Part shown: positions 15,755-24,673 of the stretch, one piece after another
Position numbering within the stretch: position 1 is the first letter of the stretch
How the letters are laid out: every line of letters starts with the position of its first letter
NCBI RefSeq assembly: GCF_014048475.1
Contig: NZ_NWUS01000001.1
Location: forward strand, 372,001 to 436,000
Reading direction: 5' to 3'
Length of the DNA stretch: 64,000 nucleotides
DNA from: Bombella favorum
Lineage (GTDB): Bacteria > Pseudomonadota > Alphaproteobacteria > Acetobacterales > Acetobacteraceae
Notes under the pieces: model-generated
What the model was told of the DNA's origin: nothing
Seen by the model: only the letters and a program-made list of their open reading frames with translations
Databases searched by the model: none
Made by a program: the position numbers and the translations under genes

Positions 15755-16553
15755 CTTGAAGTGCCTTTCTCAAATCATGCTTAGCGTATAAGAAGGACTG
15801 AGGTGGCTCAAAACCAAATCTTTCCCTCAATTCACTCAAAGGCAATGGACGAGTAAATGACTTCACATCACCAAAAAACAAAGCATAACCTTGGTCTACT
15901 CCTTCAAAGTATTTATCAAACATATGACGTTCAATAAAGGCTAGATGTTTGAATTCATCCCATATTTTCTCGACTGGCAATTTCACAACACCACGGATCA
16001 AAACCGTTCCAACAATAGCCTTCACAGGAGCACTTGAATAAATATAAGCGACAATACCATTAGGAACTTCAACAGGGAAACGACGACGCAACTCTACAGT
16101 CTTTCTACCAGAAAGAATTTTTTCAGAATAAATGGGCTTAATCGATAAGACTACATCACGATGTTTCTCGAATTTTTCTTCCTCCATTAAAGAAAAAACC
16201 AACTGACTATTACCACTTTTCTCATAAAAAAAATGTTTATCATGTAGTCTCGCATTAATAGGCGCATCAGCTGAAAAATGAGCATTCAAACGTAAAGAAG
16301 CTCCTAGTGCAGTAACGTATCGTTCGATAGTACTGAGATAAATCTCTCCACCATCTTCAATCTTAGATATCACTACGCACTCTTCGTTCATGGCCTCAGC
16401 AACCTGTGCTTGGCTAAGACCTGATATAATCCGCAACCTTTTAAGTTCATGACCGACACGAGACGCTGCGCCAGCACGTCCAATGGAAACGGCGCACATA
16501 CTAACGATTTTCTCAGTAAGACCAACCAAATTTATATCCCTCCATTTTTTCAT
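15729..16553 (-). CDS. XRE-type HTH regulator fused to an ASCH domain
   Basis: A 274-aa protein. Residues about 35-95 form an XRE-type helix-turn-helix (VGHELKRLRIISGLSQAQVA, then VVISKIEDGGEIYLSTIERYV). Residues about 132-250 match the ASCH fold: VVLSIKPIYSEKILSGRKTVELRRRFP, a strand with IVAYIYSSAPVKAIVG, and a late FFGDVKSFTRPLPLSEL. ASCH domains are thought to bind RNA or modified nucleotides. First gene of the cargo operon, overlapping the PIN-GNAT gene. An inverted repeat about 75 bp upstream may be its operator, suggesting autoregulation as in toxin-antitoxin or defence modules. Role is inference. Confidence 0.75.
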   Translation of the reverse strand: MKKWRDINLVGLTEKIVSMCAVSIGRAGAASRVGHELKRLRIISGLSQAQVAEAMNEECVVISKIEDGGEIYLSTIERYVTALGASLRLNAHFSADAPINARLHDKHFFYEKSGNSQLVFSLMEEEKFEKHRDVVLSIKPIYSEKILSGRKTVELRRRFPVEVPNGIVAYIYSSAPVKAIVGTVLIRGVVKLPVEKIWDEFKHLAFIERHMFDKYFEGVDQGYALFFGDVKSFTRPLPLSELRERFGFEPPQSFLYAKHDLRKALQDEPAIVSY

Positions 16554-16625
16554 TCTTGTACAACAGATTTTTAAACAACATTGCTTAACAAAAATAATAA
16601 TTTTCTATTAATACTAACCTCACAG

Positions 16626-16646
16626 CGCATAATAATATTATATGCG
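16626..16646. promoter_or_regulatory. Inverted repeat, candidate operator of the HTH-ASCH gene
   Basis: CGCATA, nine bases of A/T, then TATGCG: a perfect six-base dyad about 75 bp upstream of the HTH-ASCH start in AT-rich DNA. The spacing fits binding by an XRE dimer. No direct evidence beyond symmetry and position. Confidence 0.4.
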
Positions 16647-16682
16647 TTTTTAAATACCACAATTCTTAAAAAAAATAAAGAT

Positions 16683-16707
16683 ACACCAGAATTACAAACC
16701 CCTGACA
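16683..16707 (+). repeat. 25-bp intergenic repeat, copy 1, with a hairpin over the ribosome binding site
   Basis: 24 of 25 bases are identical to 22089-22113. Immediately downstream CCTCCC (16712-16717) can pair with GGGAGG (16723-16728), so the Shine-Dalgarno of the gene at 16733 lies in the 3' arm of a hairpin. The same layout occurs at copy 2. It could be a phage late promoter or a translational control element. Confidence 0.7.
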
Positions 16708-16732
16708 TGCTCCTCCCCCACCGGGAGGGGTT

Positions 16733-19564
16733 ATGTCATTATTTGCGGGCGGACTGAACACACTCAAAAGCGTTCAGGATGAAGGGCTAGCAGGTCAGCA
16801 GTCATCTTTTGACCAGTCTTTAGGTACTTCCATTGTTGATGGCATCAATGACATGCCCACCATTCGCATTGGGAGCTGGCTACAGCGTAAGAATGAGGGA
16901 ACCGAAGGAGATATTCTAACTCCAGAAGATGCCAATGCCCGCTATGGCATCAAGGATGTTCTCAATTTCGACAAGCCTATTTCTTCCTCGATTGCCCAAA
17001 CCCTCAATGAGGATAAACAACAGCAGCTCATCAGGCAGAATACCATTCGGAACGGTCCTGGTGGTGTCATCAATCGCACATTAACAGCATTTGCCGGTGC
17101 GGCTCCTTCTTTTCTGGACCCCATAAATTATGCTGCGACATTTATTCCCGGCCTAGGTGAAAGCCGCATCGCCATGGTTTTAGGCCGTGCCGCTGCCCGT
17201 GCCGAGGGCTTTGGCCTAGAGAGTGTGGCTGATGGTCTTCTCAGTGCCGAAGGGCTAAATCGCCGTGTCGGGGCAGCTTTATCCAGCAATCTTCCCGGTC
17301 GTGTGGTCCAAGGTGCCAGTCAAGGTGCTGCTGGCATGGCGGCTTTGGAACCGCTTAATTTCTATCTTGATCGTGACGAACATAACGATTGGAGCATGGG
17401 GCAGGCTCTGGGGAACATCGCCTTTGGTGGTTTCATGGGCGGTTCTCTGCATGGTCTTGGCTATGCGCTCGGGAAGCGTCTGGACCGTGCAGGCACCGAT
17501 GCCAAGGGGCAGGTTCTGGCCGATGGCATGTCATCAATGGCTAGCGACAGCCCTAGCAATGCCGAAAGCCTGCTAAATATCCATGAAGTACAGAAAACTA
17601 GAGAAGACCTTGACCGGGCCATGTCAGAGCATGGCGATACGCCCGACATTAGTGCTGGTAGTGATGAAAATTCTTCTGCTTCTGAGGGAAACGAAGACGG
17701 TGCGCCCGAGGCACAACAATACCCTCCCCTACGTGATAGGATATCCTCTGACCTCTCCGACATCAAAAAAAGCCATGCTGAAACGCTTGATGAGTCTGCG
17801 CTTTATGAAAAGCCAAACGATACACAAAATAATGTCGTATCTGCTGACCCAGTAAGGCTCAAAAAAACTAAAAACCCTCCATCACTTTTTACTTTTCTTA
17901 ACCGTTATGGCGGGGTGATTGACCAAGGTGGAGATCTAAGAGGGCAAGACATCCATCGCCAGCGCATCGGGCTTATCAGACGCCGTGGTGGTATGCCGCT
18001 GGATGATGCTCGAAGCCTGGCCATTCAGCATGGCTACTTAAAGCCTGATGCCGACATAAACGACCTGATAAATGCAATGGTCGAAGAAAGCCACGGTCGG
18101 AAGGTGTTCCCCGATGGGCAGATTTTTGAAAAAGAACGTGACTTCGCTGCATTAGATGACCACTACCGTGAGATTGCCGCTGATGATGCCGATGAAGCCT
18201 CTTACAACGCTGGCATATCACTGACGCCAGAAGAACATAGACACGCTATTGAAGCCATCCTTTCGGGTATTCATCCAGATGCCGCCGTAGAAGAAGCGAT
18301 GATGTCCTATCGTCATTCCACATGGGACCGCTATGCCGACATGATGGACGAAGGCAGGGCATTCCATATGGAGCGCATCGGCACAAAGCAGATGCTCCTT
18401 CATTCTATCGCCCGCCAGCGTCTGGGTCTTTATGCCAAACATCTTGATTCTGACATTGATAATCTCAGCCTATACGATCTAGCAGAATCAATTCTGAAAC
18501 ATGATAGTTCAGATGACGCCGTAGAACACGCCCTACGTCTCATCGAGAATGGCAAAGGCAAAGGCCATGATGCTTCTGCCTGGCAGGAAACTGTGCAGGA
18601 AGCCTATCAGGCAGCGCACCAGCGTCTCGATGAGCTGCAACAGGGTGCAGCCGAAGCCATCATGCGGAACCTGCATGGGTATGAGGACCATGAAGTAACG
18701 CAGAGCCGTGCAGGCCTATCTGCCCAAAGAGAAGCTGCTCCCAGACCGGAAACAGGGCAATACACGTCTCCACTTCCCTCTGGCGGCATTGAGCATCTGG
18801 ACCTTTCAGCGGCAGGGAGCAACCCGGTTATGGTCGGACGGATGCCTTCCGGCATTGAGGGCGTTCCAGACTGGCCTGTCATTCTGGGTGATGGGGAACA
18901 TGCTCCCAAACTGACAAAAAGCGGACGTGACATAGGTGGAGGTCATGGAAGGCTGCACATCTCCGCCCGTCATGGTGACGAAATCAGAGGTCGTGGTTTT
19001 GCTGACATTGATTCCTACATCCGTCACATCTTCCGGAACATGAACCAGATCAGGCAGGATGAAGCGAAAGGCGGCCATGACACTGGTTCCTACTTCTCCG
19101 TCCATATGGGCGATGCCAGAGGCAGGAAAGATAAGCATGATACGGCTGTCCTCCATCTCATGAAAGAAGGTGGCTATTACCGTGTCGGTACATCCAGTGC
19201 TTTTGAAACGAAATATCTGGAGAAACGAAAGCTGCTATGGGATGGAAGCCGCCTCAACCTATCGCACCCTGCCGAAAAGAATGCCGACCTTCCCCCGTCA
19301 TCACCTAATAAATCCGGCAGTGATGCCGTGTATACCAGTAGCCGCCACAACAGCACCTCCGACAATGGAAATCTTGCCAGCAAAAGTCAAGCCATTATCG
19401 AAGCACAAACCTACTCTGACCAGATAGACCGTCAGCTTGCCACCCTAGGCGATCAGATAAGCCCCGAAGAACTGGCAGAGATCCAACGTGAGAAAACCCT
19501 CTCCGATGGCAATGTAGATGCCCTTACCTCCGCTGCTGCCTGCCTGACAAGGAAAGCCCCATGA
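16733..19564 (+). CDS. Large phage virion protein with a C-terminal PBECR-like nuclease domain
   Basis: A 943-aa internal-virion-type protein. The N-terminus (MSLFAGGLNTLKSVQDEGLA) and the Gly/Ala-rich hydrophobic stretch at residues 105-250 fit podoviral ejection proteins that cross membranes. Residues about 735-850 read LHISARHGDEIRGRGFADID, then SYIRHIFRNMNQI, later GGYYRVGTSSAF and ETKYLEKRKLLW. This order of strands and His/Arg/Tyr positions resembles the BECR-fold nucleases of phage polyvalent proteins (PBECR). If so, a ribonuclease would enter the host with the DNA. The virion role is fairly safe by context; the nuclease call is from pattern recognition only. Its last bases overlap the next gene (ATGA). 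Confidence 0.65.
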   Translation: MSLFAGGLNTLKSVQDEGLAGQQSSFDQSLGTSIVDGINDMPTIRIGSWLQRKNEGTEGDILTPEDANARYGIKDVLNFDKPISSSIAQTLNEDKQQQLIRQNTIRNGPGGVINRTLTAFAGAAPSFLDPINYAATFIPGLGESRIAMVLGRAAARAEGFGLESVADGLLSAEGLNRRVGAALSSNLPGRVVQGASQGAAGMAALEPLNFYLDRDEHNDWSMGQALGNIAFGGFMGGSLHGLGYALGKRLDRAGTDAKGQVLADGMSSMASDSPSNAESLLNIHEVQKTREDLDRAMSEHGDTPDISAGSDENSSASEGNEDGAPEAQQYPPLRDRISSDLSDIKKSHAETLDESALYEKPNDTQNNVVSADPVRLKKTKNPPSLFTFLNRYGGVIDQGGDLRGQDIHRQRIGLIRRRGGMPLDDARSLAIQHGYLKPDADINDLINAMVEESHGRKVFPDGQIFEKERDFAALDDHYREIAADDADEASYNAGISLTPEEHRHAIEAILSGIHPDAAVEEAMMSYRHSTWDRYADMMDEGRAFHMERIGTKQMLLHSIARQRLGLYAKHLDSDIDNLSLYDLAESILKHDSSDDAVEHALRLIENGKGKGHDASAWQETVQEAYQAAHQRLDELQQGAAEAIMRNLHGYEDHEVTQSRAGLSAQREAAPRPETGQYTSPLPSGGIEHLDLSAAGSNPVMVGRMPSGIEGVPDWPVILGDGEHAPKLTKSGRDIGGGHGRLHISARHGDEIRGRGFADIDSYIRHIFRNMNQIRQDEAKGGHDTGSYFSVHMGDARGRKDKHDTAVLHLMKEGGYYRVGTSSAFETKYLEKRKLLWDGSRLNLSHPAEKNADLPPSSPNKSGSDAVYTSSRHNSTSDNGNLASKSQAIIEAQTYSDQIDRQLATLGDQISPEELAEIQREKTLSDGNVDALTSAAACLTRKAP

Positions 19565-22077
19565 CCCATGATAACCCCTGCTACAACGAGGCAGAGAAAG
19601 CCGCTGGCCGTGAAATGTCCAAGGCAGAACTTGATGAGATGTTCGGGCGGCTGGAGAAAGAAGCCGGACGCTACATGAAACAAGGCCTGTCCCCACGGGA
19701 AGCACTGGAGAAAGCCGGTGCCCGCATGGCCGATGAGGAACGTCTGGCCGGTATCATCGAGGCTAATGCCCGCAAGAAGAACCTCATCGTCCGGGCCGAA
19801 CTGCGCCGCCGCATCGTAGCTGGTGATGAAGCAGCCTCTCTGGAAGGTATTCTCGCTGGGAAGCAAAATGGGGAGCGTGATGCCGCCCTCTCTGTGGATG
19901 CTAACAGCCATGCCCGCATTGCCCAGCTTCTCGGGCCTCTCATGCACGATCTGGACAAAGCAGGAGTCTTCAAAGCCCTACTGAAGCGTGATGAACAATT
20001 TGATGCCGATGTGGCCCGTGAAATGTGGCGTCTGGATGACCCTAAATCTGGAGACGCAACAGGCAATAAGCTGGCTGCCGAAGCCGCTCGCATTCTGTCT
20101 GAATATCAGGACACAGTGCGACTTATGCAGAACAAGCAAGGCGCATGGATTGGCAAGGCCGACCATTACGTCACCCGCCAGAGCCATGACATGTGGAAGA
20201 TACGGGGCGATGGGTCGGAACGCTCTTACCAGAACTGGCGGGACACCATCTTCCCACTGCTGGATGACCGTACTTTTGAGATGATGCCCGCAAAGCAGTC
20301 GAGGGAAGACTTTCTCCGTAATGTCTGGCTAAACCTCTCCACGGGTGAGCATGACAATGCCAACGGGCGGGATTGGCTTTCTGGCTTCAAAGGCACATCC
20401 AACAAAGCCAAGAAGGTCAGTCAGAACCGTGTGCTGCACTTCAAAGATGCCGATGGTTGGCTGGCCTATAACAAGAAGTTCGGTCAGGGCCATGTAGTGG
20501 ACAGCATCTTCAAGGGACTCATAAACGGAGCACGCAATGCTGCTGTAATGGGCGATCTGGGCACCAACCCTGAGAACATGTTCCGCAGCATGATCGAAGA
20601 AAGCGTGCAGGCCGCTCGTGAGAGGGCTGATGCCAAAATGGTTGATAAGCTCCGCCGGTTGGAAAGAGGTGCCTTGATGGACATCGTGACAGGTAGAGCC
20701 AGACAGCCGGCCAACAAGACGGTTGAAACCATCGGGGCCTATGTTCATGCGTGGAACCAAGTGACAAAACTGGGCGGTGTGATGATCTCCTCCCTGCCCG
20801 ATCTAGCCGTGAATGCCTCTGTTTTGCGGCATAATGGTGTTCCTCTACTGGAAAGCTACTGGAACAGCCTGAAATCCCTTGCACCCGGACTTGCCAGCGA
20901 AAACCCAGAAGAACGTAAAGAGATTGCCCGGATACTCGGCGTGGGTTTGCAAGGACATCTTGGGTCCGTCATGAGCCGCTTTTCCGCCAATGATGCCCCT
21001 CTGGGAAAGATGAGCGATCTCATCAACAAGTTTTACCGCATCAACGGCCTGCAATACTGGACAGACAGCCTATCAGAAGGCATCGGCATGATGCTTTCCC
21101 ACAATCTGGGACGTAATGCAGGTCTGGCCTATGAAGCTCTTGATGGAAAGCTAAGATTCAGCCTGAAACGCTTTGGCATCACGCAGCCAGAATGGGACGT
21201 AATACGGCAGGCCGTGCGAACAGCGGCAGGAGAAGACCATATCCTACCCAGCGAGATGGGTCGCCTGTCTGATGAGGCTGTGGCTCCCCTCATCGAAAAA
21301 GGACAGACAGCCGAGGACGTACGAGACAGCCTGACCCGCAAGCTCTATGCCTACATCACCGACCAGACACGGGAGGGCATGACGGAACCTGATGCCCGCA
21401 CTCAGGCAACCTTCCGGGGCATCAGCAACCGGCTGGATGACGTGAACCCACTGCTCGGGCAGGCCGCACGGCTGATGCTCCAGTTCAAGAGCTTTCCTCT
21501 CTCACATGTCCGCCGTTTCTATCAACGTGAAGTAAAGCGCAACGGGCTGGACCTGCCCGGTATCGTCCATATGATCGCCGCCACGACCGTGCTGGGATAT
21601 GTTGCCATGCAGACAAAGGCCATACTGGCCGGAAAAGAGCCACGAGATGCAGGCGATGTCCGCACATGGATGTCCGCTATGGCTCAGGGCGGAGGGGCCG
21701 GCATTTATGGCGATTTCCTCTTTGGCCAGCAAAGCCGTATGGGGAACGCAGTACTGGAAACAGCGGCGGGTCCAACCCTTTCAGACATGACAAAACTGGC
21801 AAGAATTTTCTTCTCAACCCGTGATGAACTAATAGGCAGCCCCGATGCTGGAAAGGCCCGCACCTATCTGTCCGACCTTGTGCGCTTCGCTTCAGGGCAA
21901 ATACCGGGTGGTAATCTCCCATTTATTAACATCGCACTGAAATATAGCATCATTTACAGCCTGCAAGACATGATAAACCCTGGCTACACGGCCCGCTATG
22001 AAAAGCTAGTCAAGCGCAATCAGGGACAGGGCTTCTTGGTGTCTCCTACGCATAATCTCTACAATGCGATCAAATAA
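19561..22077 (+). CDS. Large phage internal virion protein (polyvalent-protein-like)
   Basis: An 838-aa protein with an early helical region rich in Arg/Glu (AELDEMFGRLEKEAGRYMKQ), a middle block KADHYVTRQSHDMWKIRG, and a late region LGQAARLMLQFKSFPLSHVR followed by hydrophobic segments. This resembles the large ejection/internal proteins found next to capsid genes in podovirus prophages. No catalytic motif is seen. It overlaps the upstream gene by 4 bp and ends 72 bp before the scaffold gene. Confidence 0.65.
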   Translation: MTHDNPCYNEAEKAAGREMSKAELDEMFGRLEKEAGRYMKQGLSPREALEKAGARMADEERLAGIIEANARKKNLIVRAELRRRIVAGDEAASLEGILAGKQNGERDAALSVDANSHARIAQLLGPLMHDLDKAGVFKALLKRDEQFDADVAREMWRLDDPKSGDATGNKLAAEAARILSEYQDTVRLMQNKQGAWIGKADHYVTRQSHDMWKIRGDGSERSYQNWRDTIFPLLDDRTFEMMPAKQSREDFLRNVWLNLSTGEHDNANGRDWLSGFKGTSNKAKKVSQNRVLHFKDADGWLAYNKKFGQGHVVDSIFKGLINGARNAAVMGDLGTNPENMFRSMIEESVQAARERADAKMVDKLRRLERGALMDIVTGRARQPANKTVETIGAYVHAWNQVTKLGGVMISSLPDLAVNASVLRHNGVPLLESYWNSLKSLAPGLASENPEERKEIARILGVGLQGHLGSVMSRFSANDAPLGKMSDLINKFYRINGLQYWTDSLSEGIGMMLSHNLGRNAGLAYEALDGKLRFSLKRFGITQPEWDVIRQAVRTAAGEDHILPSEMGRLSDEAVAPLIEKGQTAEDVRDSLTRKLYAYITDQTREGMTEPDARTQATFRGISNRLDDVNPLLGQAARLMLQFKSFPLSHVRRFYQREVKRNGLDLPGIVHMIAATTVLGYVAMQTKAILAGKEPRDAGDVRTWMSAMAQGGGAGIYGDFLFGQQSRMGNAVLETAAGPTLSDMTKLARIFFSTRDELIGSPDAGKARTYLSDLVRFASGQIPGGNLPFINIALKYSIIYSLQDMINPGYTARYEKLVKRNQGQGFLVSPTHNLYNAIK

Positions 22078-22088
22078 TATGAAAAGGC

Positions 22089-22113
22089 ACACTAGAATTA
22101 CAAACCCCTGACA
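22089..22113 (+). repeat. 25-bp intergenic repeat, copy 2, with a hairpin over the ribosome binding site
   Basis: Matches 16683-16707 at 24 of 25 bases. Downstream CCTCCA (22120-22125) can pair with TGGAGG (22136-22141), placing the Shine-Dalgarno of the scaffold gene (ATG 22150) in a stem. Two copies with different stem sequences but the same structure argue for function. Confidence 0.7.
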
Positions 22114-22149
22114 CCCTCTCCTCCACCATAAATGATGGAGGTTCTGGGG

Positions 22150-22848
22150 ATGGCTGAAATCCCGACATCTGATGCCCCGGCTACTGATACCGGGACCAGT
22201 CAAACCACGACAGAAGCGGCAGACAACACCAGCCTGATGGGCAAAGATTCCTCTACCGGGAATAGTGAGGGGGAAACATCCCCCTCATCTGGCGAACACA
22301 CTGCTGAAAAGACCGCAGAAGGCGAAGCCAACGGGGAAAAAGAGGCAGAAGATAAGCCCAAGGCACCCGAAAAATACGAGTTTACCCCACCGGATGGCAT
22401 GGAGATCGACAAGGAAGCCCTGTCTTCCTACGAGGCTCTGACCCGTGAGCATGGGCTGTCTCAAGAGCAGTTCGATGCCATCACGAAACACGGGCTGGAG
22501 TTCTTCCAGAACCGCCTGACAGGCCTAGCAGAGCAACATGCCTCCATCCAACAGGGCTGGCGGGACACGGCCCTAAAGGACAAGACGCTCTCCGATGGGG
22601 AGAGTCTGAAACCAGAGGTCATGCAGAACGTGGCCCACGTCTTCAGCCAGTTCGGGGGCGAGAAAGACGCCCTCCGCAAGGCTCTGGTCGAGACCGGGGC
22701 GGGCAATCACCCTGCCGTCATCCATGCCTTCAATGCCATCGGGAAAGCCCTTGGGGCTGCCCAGACACCCGATCGGGGAAAACCGGCCAGCGAGCTGAAA
22801 GACAACAGCTATGAGGCCATTGCCCGCCGCCGTTATGGCTCCAACTGA
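22150..22848 (+). CDS. Phage scaffolding protein
   Basis: A 232-aa acidic, Glu/Lys/Ala-rich protein directly upstream of the capsid gene. The first 85 residues are low-complexity (TDTGTSQTTTEAADNTSLMG). The rest contains EKYEFTPPDGMEIDKEALSS and LSQEQFDAITKHGLEFFQNR, the usual capsid scaffold pattern, followed by a charged C-terminus. I start at the ATG at 22150 because GGAGG is nine bases upstream; the ATG at 22132 would place that site inside the gene. Confidence 0.8.
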   Translation: MAEIPTSDAPATDTGTSQTTTEAADNTSLMGKDSSTGNSEGETSPSSGEHTAEKTAEGEANGEKEAEDKPKAPEKYEFTPPDGMEIDKEALSSYEALTREHGLSQEQFDAITKHGLEFFQNRLTGLAEQHASIQQGWRDTALKDKTLSDGESLKPEVMQNVAHVFSQFGGEKDALRKALVETGAGNHPAVIHAFNAIGKALGAAQTPDRGKPASELKDNSYEAIARRRYGSN

Positions 22849-22864
22849 CAAGGACAACTGAACC

Positions 22865-23929
22865 ATGTCGCTCAATAGCAGCACATTTCTGACACTGGCT
22901 GACTGGGCTGCCCGCCGTGACCCCAATGGCGGCATTGCCGATACCGTCAACCTGCTCTCTCAGACTAATGAGATTCTGGATGACCTGATCTTCAAGGAAG
23001 GAAACCTTGCGACCGGCAACAAGACGACCGTCCGCACAGGCCTGCCATCAGCCACATGGCGTATGCTCAATTATGGTGTGCCTCGTGGCAAATCCACCAC
23101 CGCACAGGTAACAGATACCTGCGGGATGCTGGAAACCTATTCCACCATCGACAAGGACCTCGCCAACCTTGAAGGCGATGTCGCCGCCTTCCGTCTGTCT
23201 GAAGACCTCGCCTTCCTTGAGGGCATGAACCAGCAGATGGCCCGCACCCTGTTTTATGGCAATGAACAGAAGGACGTTGCCGCATTCACAGGTCTTTCTC
23301 CCCGCTTCAACACGCTGGATACTAGCAAGGCACCGTCTGCTGCCAACGTGATGGATGCGGGAGGTCGTGGCAGCACGAACACCTCCATCTGGCTCTGCTG
23401 CTGGGGGCCGACATCCGGCTTTGGTATCTTCCCCAAAGGGTCCGTTGCTGGTCTTCAGCAGAAGGATGTCACGACTGATGCGCCAATTCTTGATGAGAAT
23501 GGAAACCCGTATCAGGCCTACCAGATGCATTACAAATGGGATTGTGGCCTAACCATCCGTGACTGGCGGTATTTTGTCCGTATCGGCAATATTGACGTCT
23601 CCAAGCTGACTGGCCCGGATGCAGCCAACCTAATTGCCCTGATGGCTGCTGCCTGCTTCAAGCCGCCGACCATGCCCAGCTCTGCCTCCAACGTGCAGGC
23701 TGCAACACGAGCTACAGGCGGTTCTCCGCTCTCCTTTGGTCGTCCTGCTTTCTATGTAAACCGCACGATTGCCTCTGCCCTGTCCATTCAGGCCATGAAC
23801 AAGACGAACGTGCTGCTCACGCAGGACCAGTTCGATGGCAAGCCGGTGCTTCGCTTCCGTGGCATCCCCATCCGTGTGGTGGACGCCATCATGAACACAG
23901 AAGACACCATCACAGGATTTGCATCATGA
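22865..23929 (+). CDS. Major capsid protein (Bordetella phage BPP-1-like group)
   Basis: A 354-aa protein beginning MSLNSSTFLTLADWAARRDP, then IADTVNLLSQTNEILDDLIF and TTVRTGLPSATWRMLNYGVP. This is the N-terminal pattern of HK97-fold major capsid proteins in BPP-1-like podoviruses. It sits between scaffold and cement-protein genes, which supports the call. Its stop overlaps the following ATG (ATGA). Confidence 0.85.
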   Translation: MSLNSSTFLTLADWAARRDPNGGIADTVNLLSQTNEILDDLIFKEGNLATGNKTTVRTGLPSATWRMLNYGVPRGKSTTAQVTDTCGMLETYSTIDKDLANLEGDVAAFRLSEDLAFLEGMNQQMARTLFYGNEQKDVAAFTGLSPRFNTLDTSKAPSAANVMDAGGRGSTNTSIWLCCWGPTSGFGIFPKGSVAGLQQKDVTTDAPILDENGNPYQAYQMHYKWDCGLTIRDWRYFVRIGNIDVSKLTGPDAANLIALMAAACFKPPTMPSSASNVQAATRATGGSPLSFGRPAFYVNRTIASALSIQAMNKTNVLLTQDQFDGKPVLRFRGIPIRVVDAIMNTEDTITGFAS

Positions 23930-24363
23930 TTACCGACAGACTGCTCAATTTCTCCAATGCTCAGGACCTGACACAGGCCCCCGCTGGACAGGATACGCCT
24001 TCTACCAACGTCATTGACTTCTCCCAGCCCCGTGACTTCGGGCCGACCGAGGGCTTCAAGGTCTGGGTAGAGTTTCCCAATACACCATCTCCGAACAGTG
24101 GCAGGCTGGACGTGAAGATTCAGGTCTCCACTGACAACCAGAACTGGAACACGCTGGAAGAGCTGCCGGGCATCGACCTCTCCCTCATCGGGCCGGGCAG
24201 CCCGTTTGCTGTCCGGGCAAAACCGGCTTTTGCAAACACGCCTTACCGCTACATGCGCCTTACCTATAACCCGGCACAGGCCATGTCCAACTGCACGGTG
24301 ACGGCTGGCATCAATCTCGATGTTCCTGCCCAGATTGCTTATCCTAAGAACTACGTAGCGTGA
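23926..24363 (+). CDS. Capsid cement protein, Bbp16-like
   Basis: A 145-aa beta-rich protein. MITDRLLNFSNAQDLTQ, then TNVIDFSQPRDFG, LDVKIQVSTDNQNWNTLEEL and YRYMRLTYNPA match the jelly-roll cement protein (Bbp16 type) that decorates BPP-1-like capsids. Position immediately after the capsid gene, with 4-bp overlap, is the family norm. Confidence 0.8.
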   Translation: MITDRLLNFSNAQDLTQAPAGQDTPSTNVIDFSQPRDFGPTEGFKVWVEFPNTPSPNSGRLDVKIQVSTDNQNWNTLEELPGIDLSLIGPGSPFAVRAKPAFANTPYRYMRLTYNPAQAMSNCTVTAGINLDVPAQIAYPKNYVA

Positions 24364-24370
24364 GGCGATC

Positions 24371-24667
24371 ATGGCAAGATACCGCATCACACAGAATAGC
24401 TTCATCAACGGTCACTTTGTGGCCGCTGGTGAGGACGTTGATTATGCAGGAATCCCCGGCTTCAATCTTGATCCGCTGGATGATGAAGCTCGTGCCGCCA
24501 AGGAAAAGGCTGGCTTGCTGGCCCAGAGGGATGTGAACAGTCGGGAGTTTCAGGAAGACTTGACACGACCCGATGGTGCGGCTCCCCAGCAGGAAGACCT
24601 GCTTGCTCCCAAAGCTGATGAACCGGCCGTAGATGAGAAGGCTGGCAAGAAGTCTTCTAAAGGGTAA
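24371..24667 (+). CDS. Small phage structural-module protein
   Basis: 98 aa: MARYRITQNSFINGHFVAAG and EDVDYAGIPGFNLDPLDDEA, then a charged Lys/Glu/Ala-rich tail. Short proteins with a 'R-Y-x-I...I-N-G...-G-x-x-V-x-Y' opening often sit between cement and adaptor genes. Exact role unknown. Confidence 0.6.
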   Translation: MARYRITQNSFINGHFVAAGEDVDYAGIPGFNLDPLDDEARAAKEKAGLLAQRDVNSREFQEDLTRPDGAAPQQEDLLAPKADEPAVDEKAGKKSSKG

Positions 24668-24673
24668 GGCATC

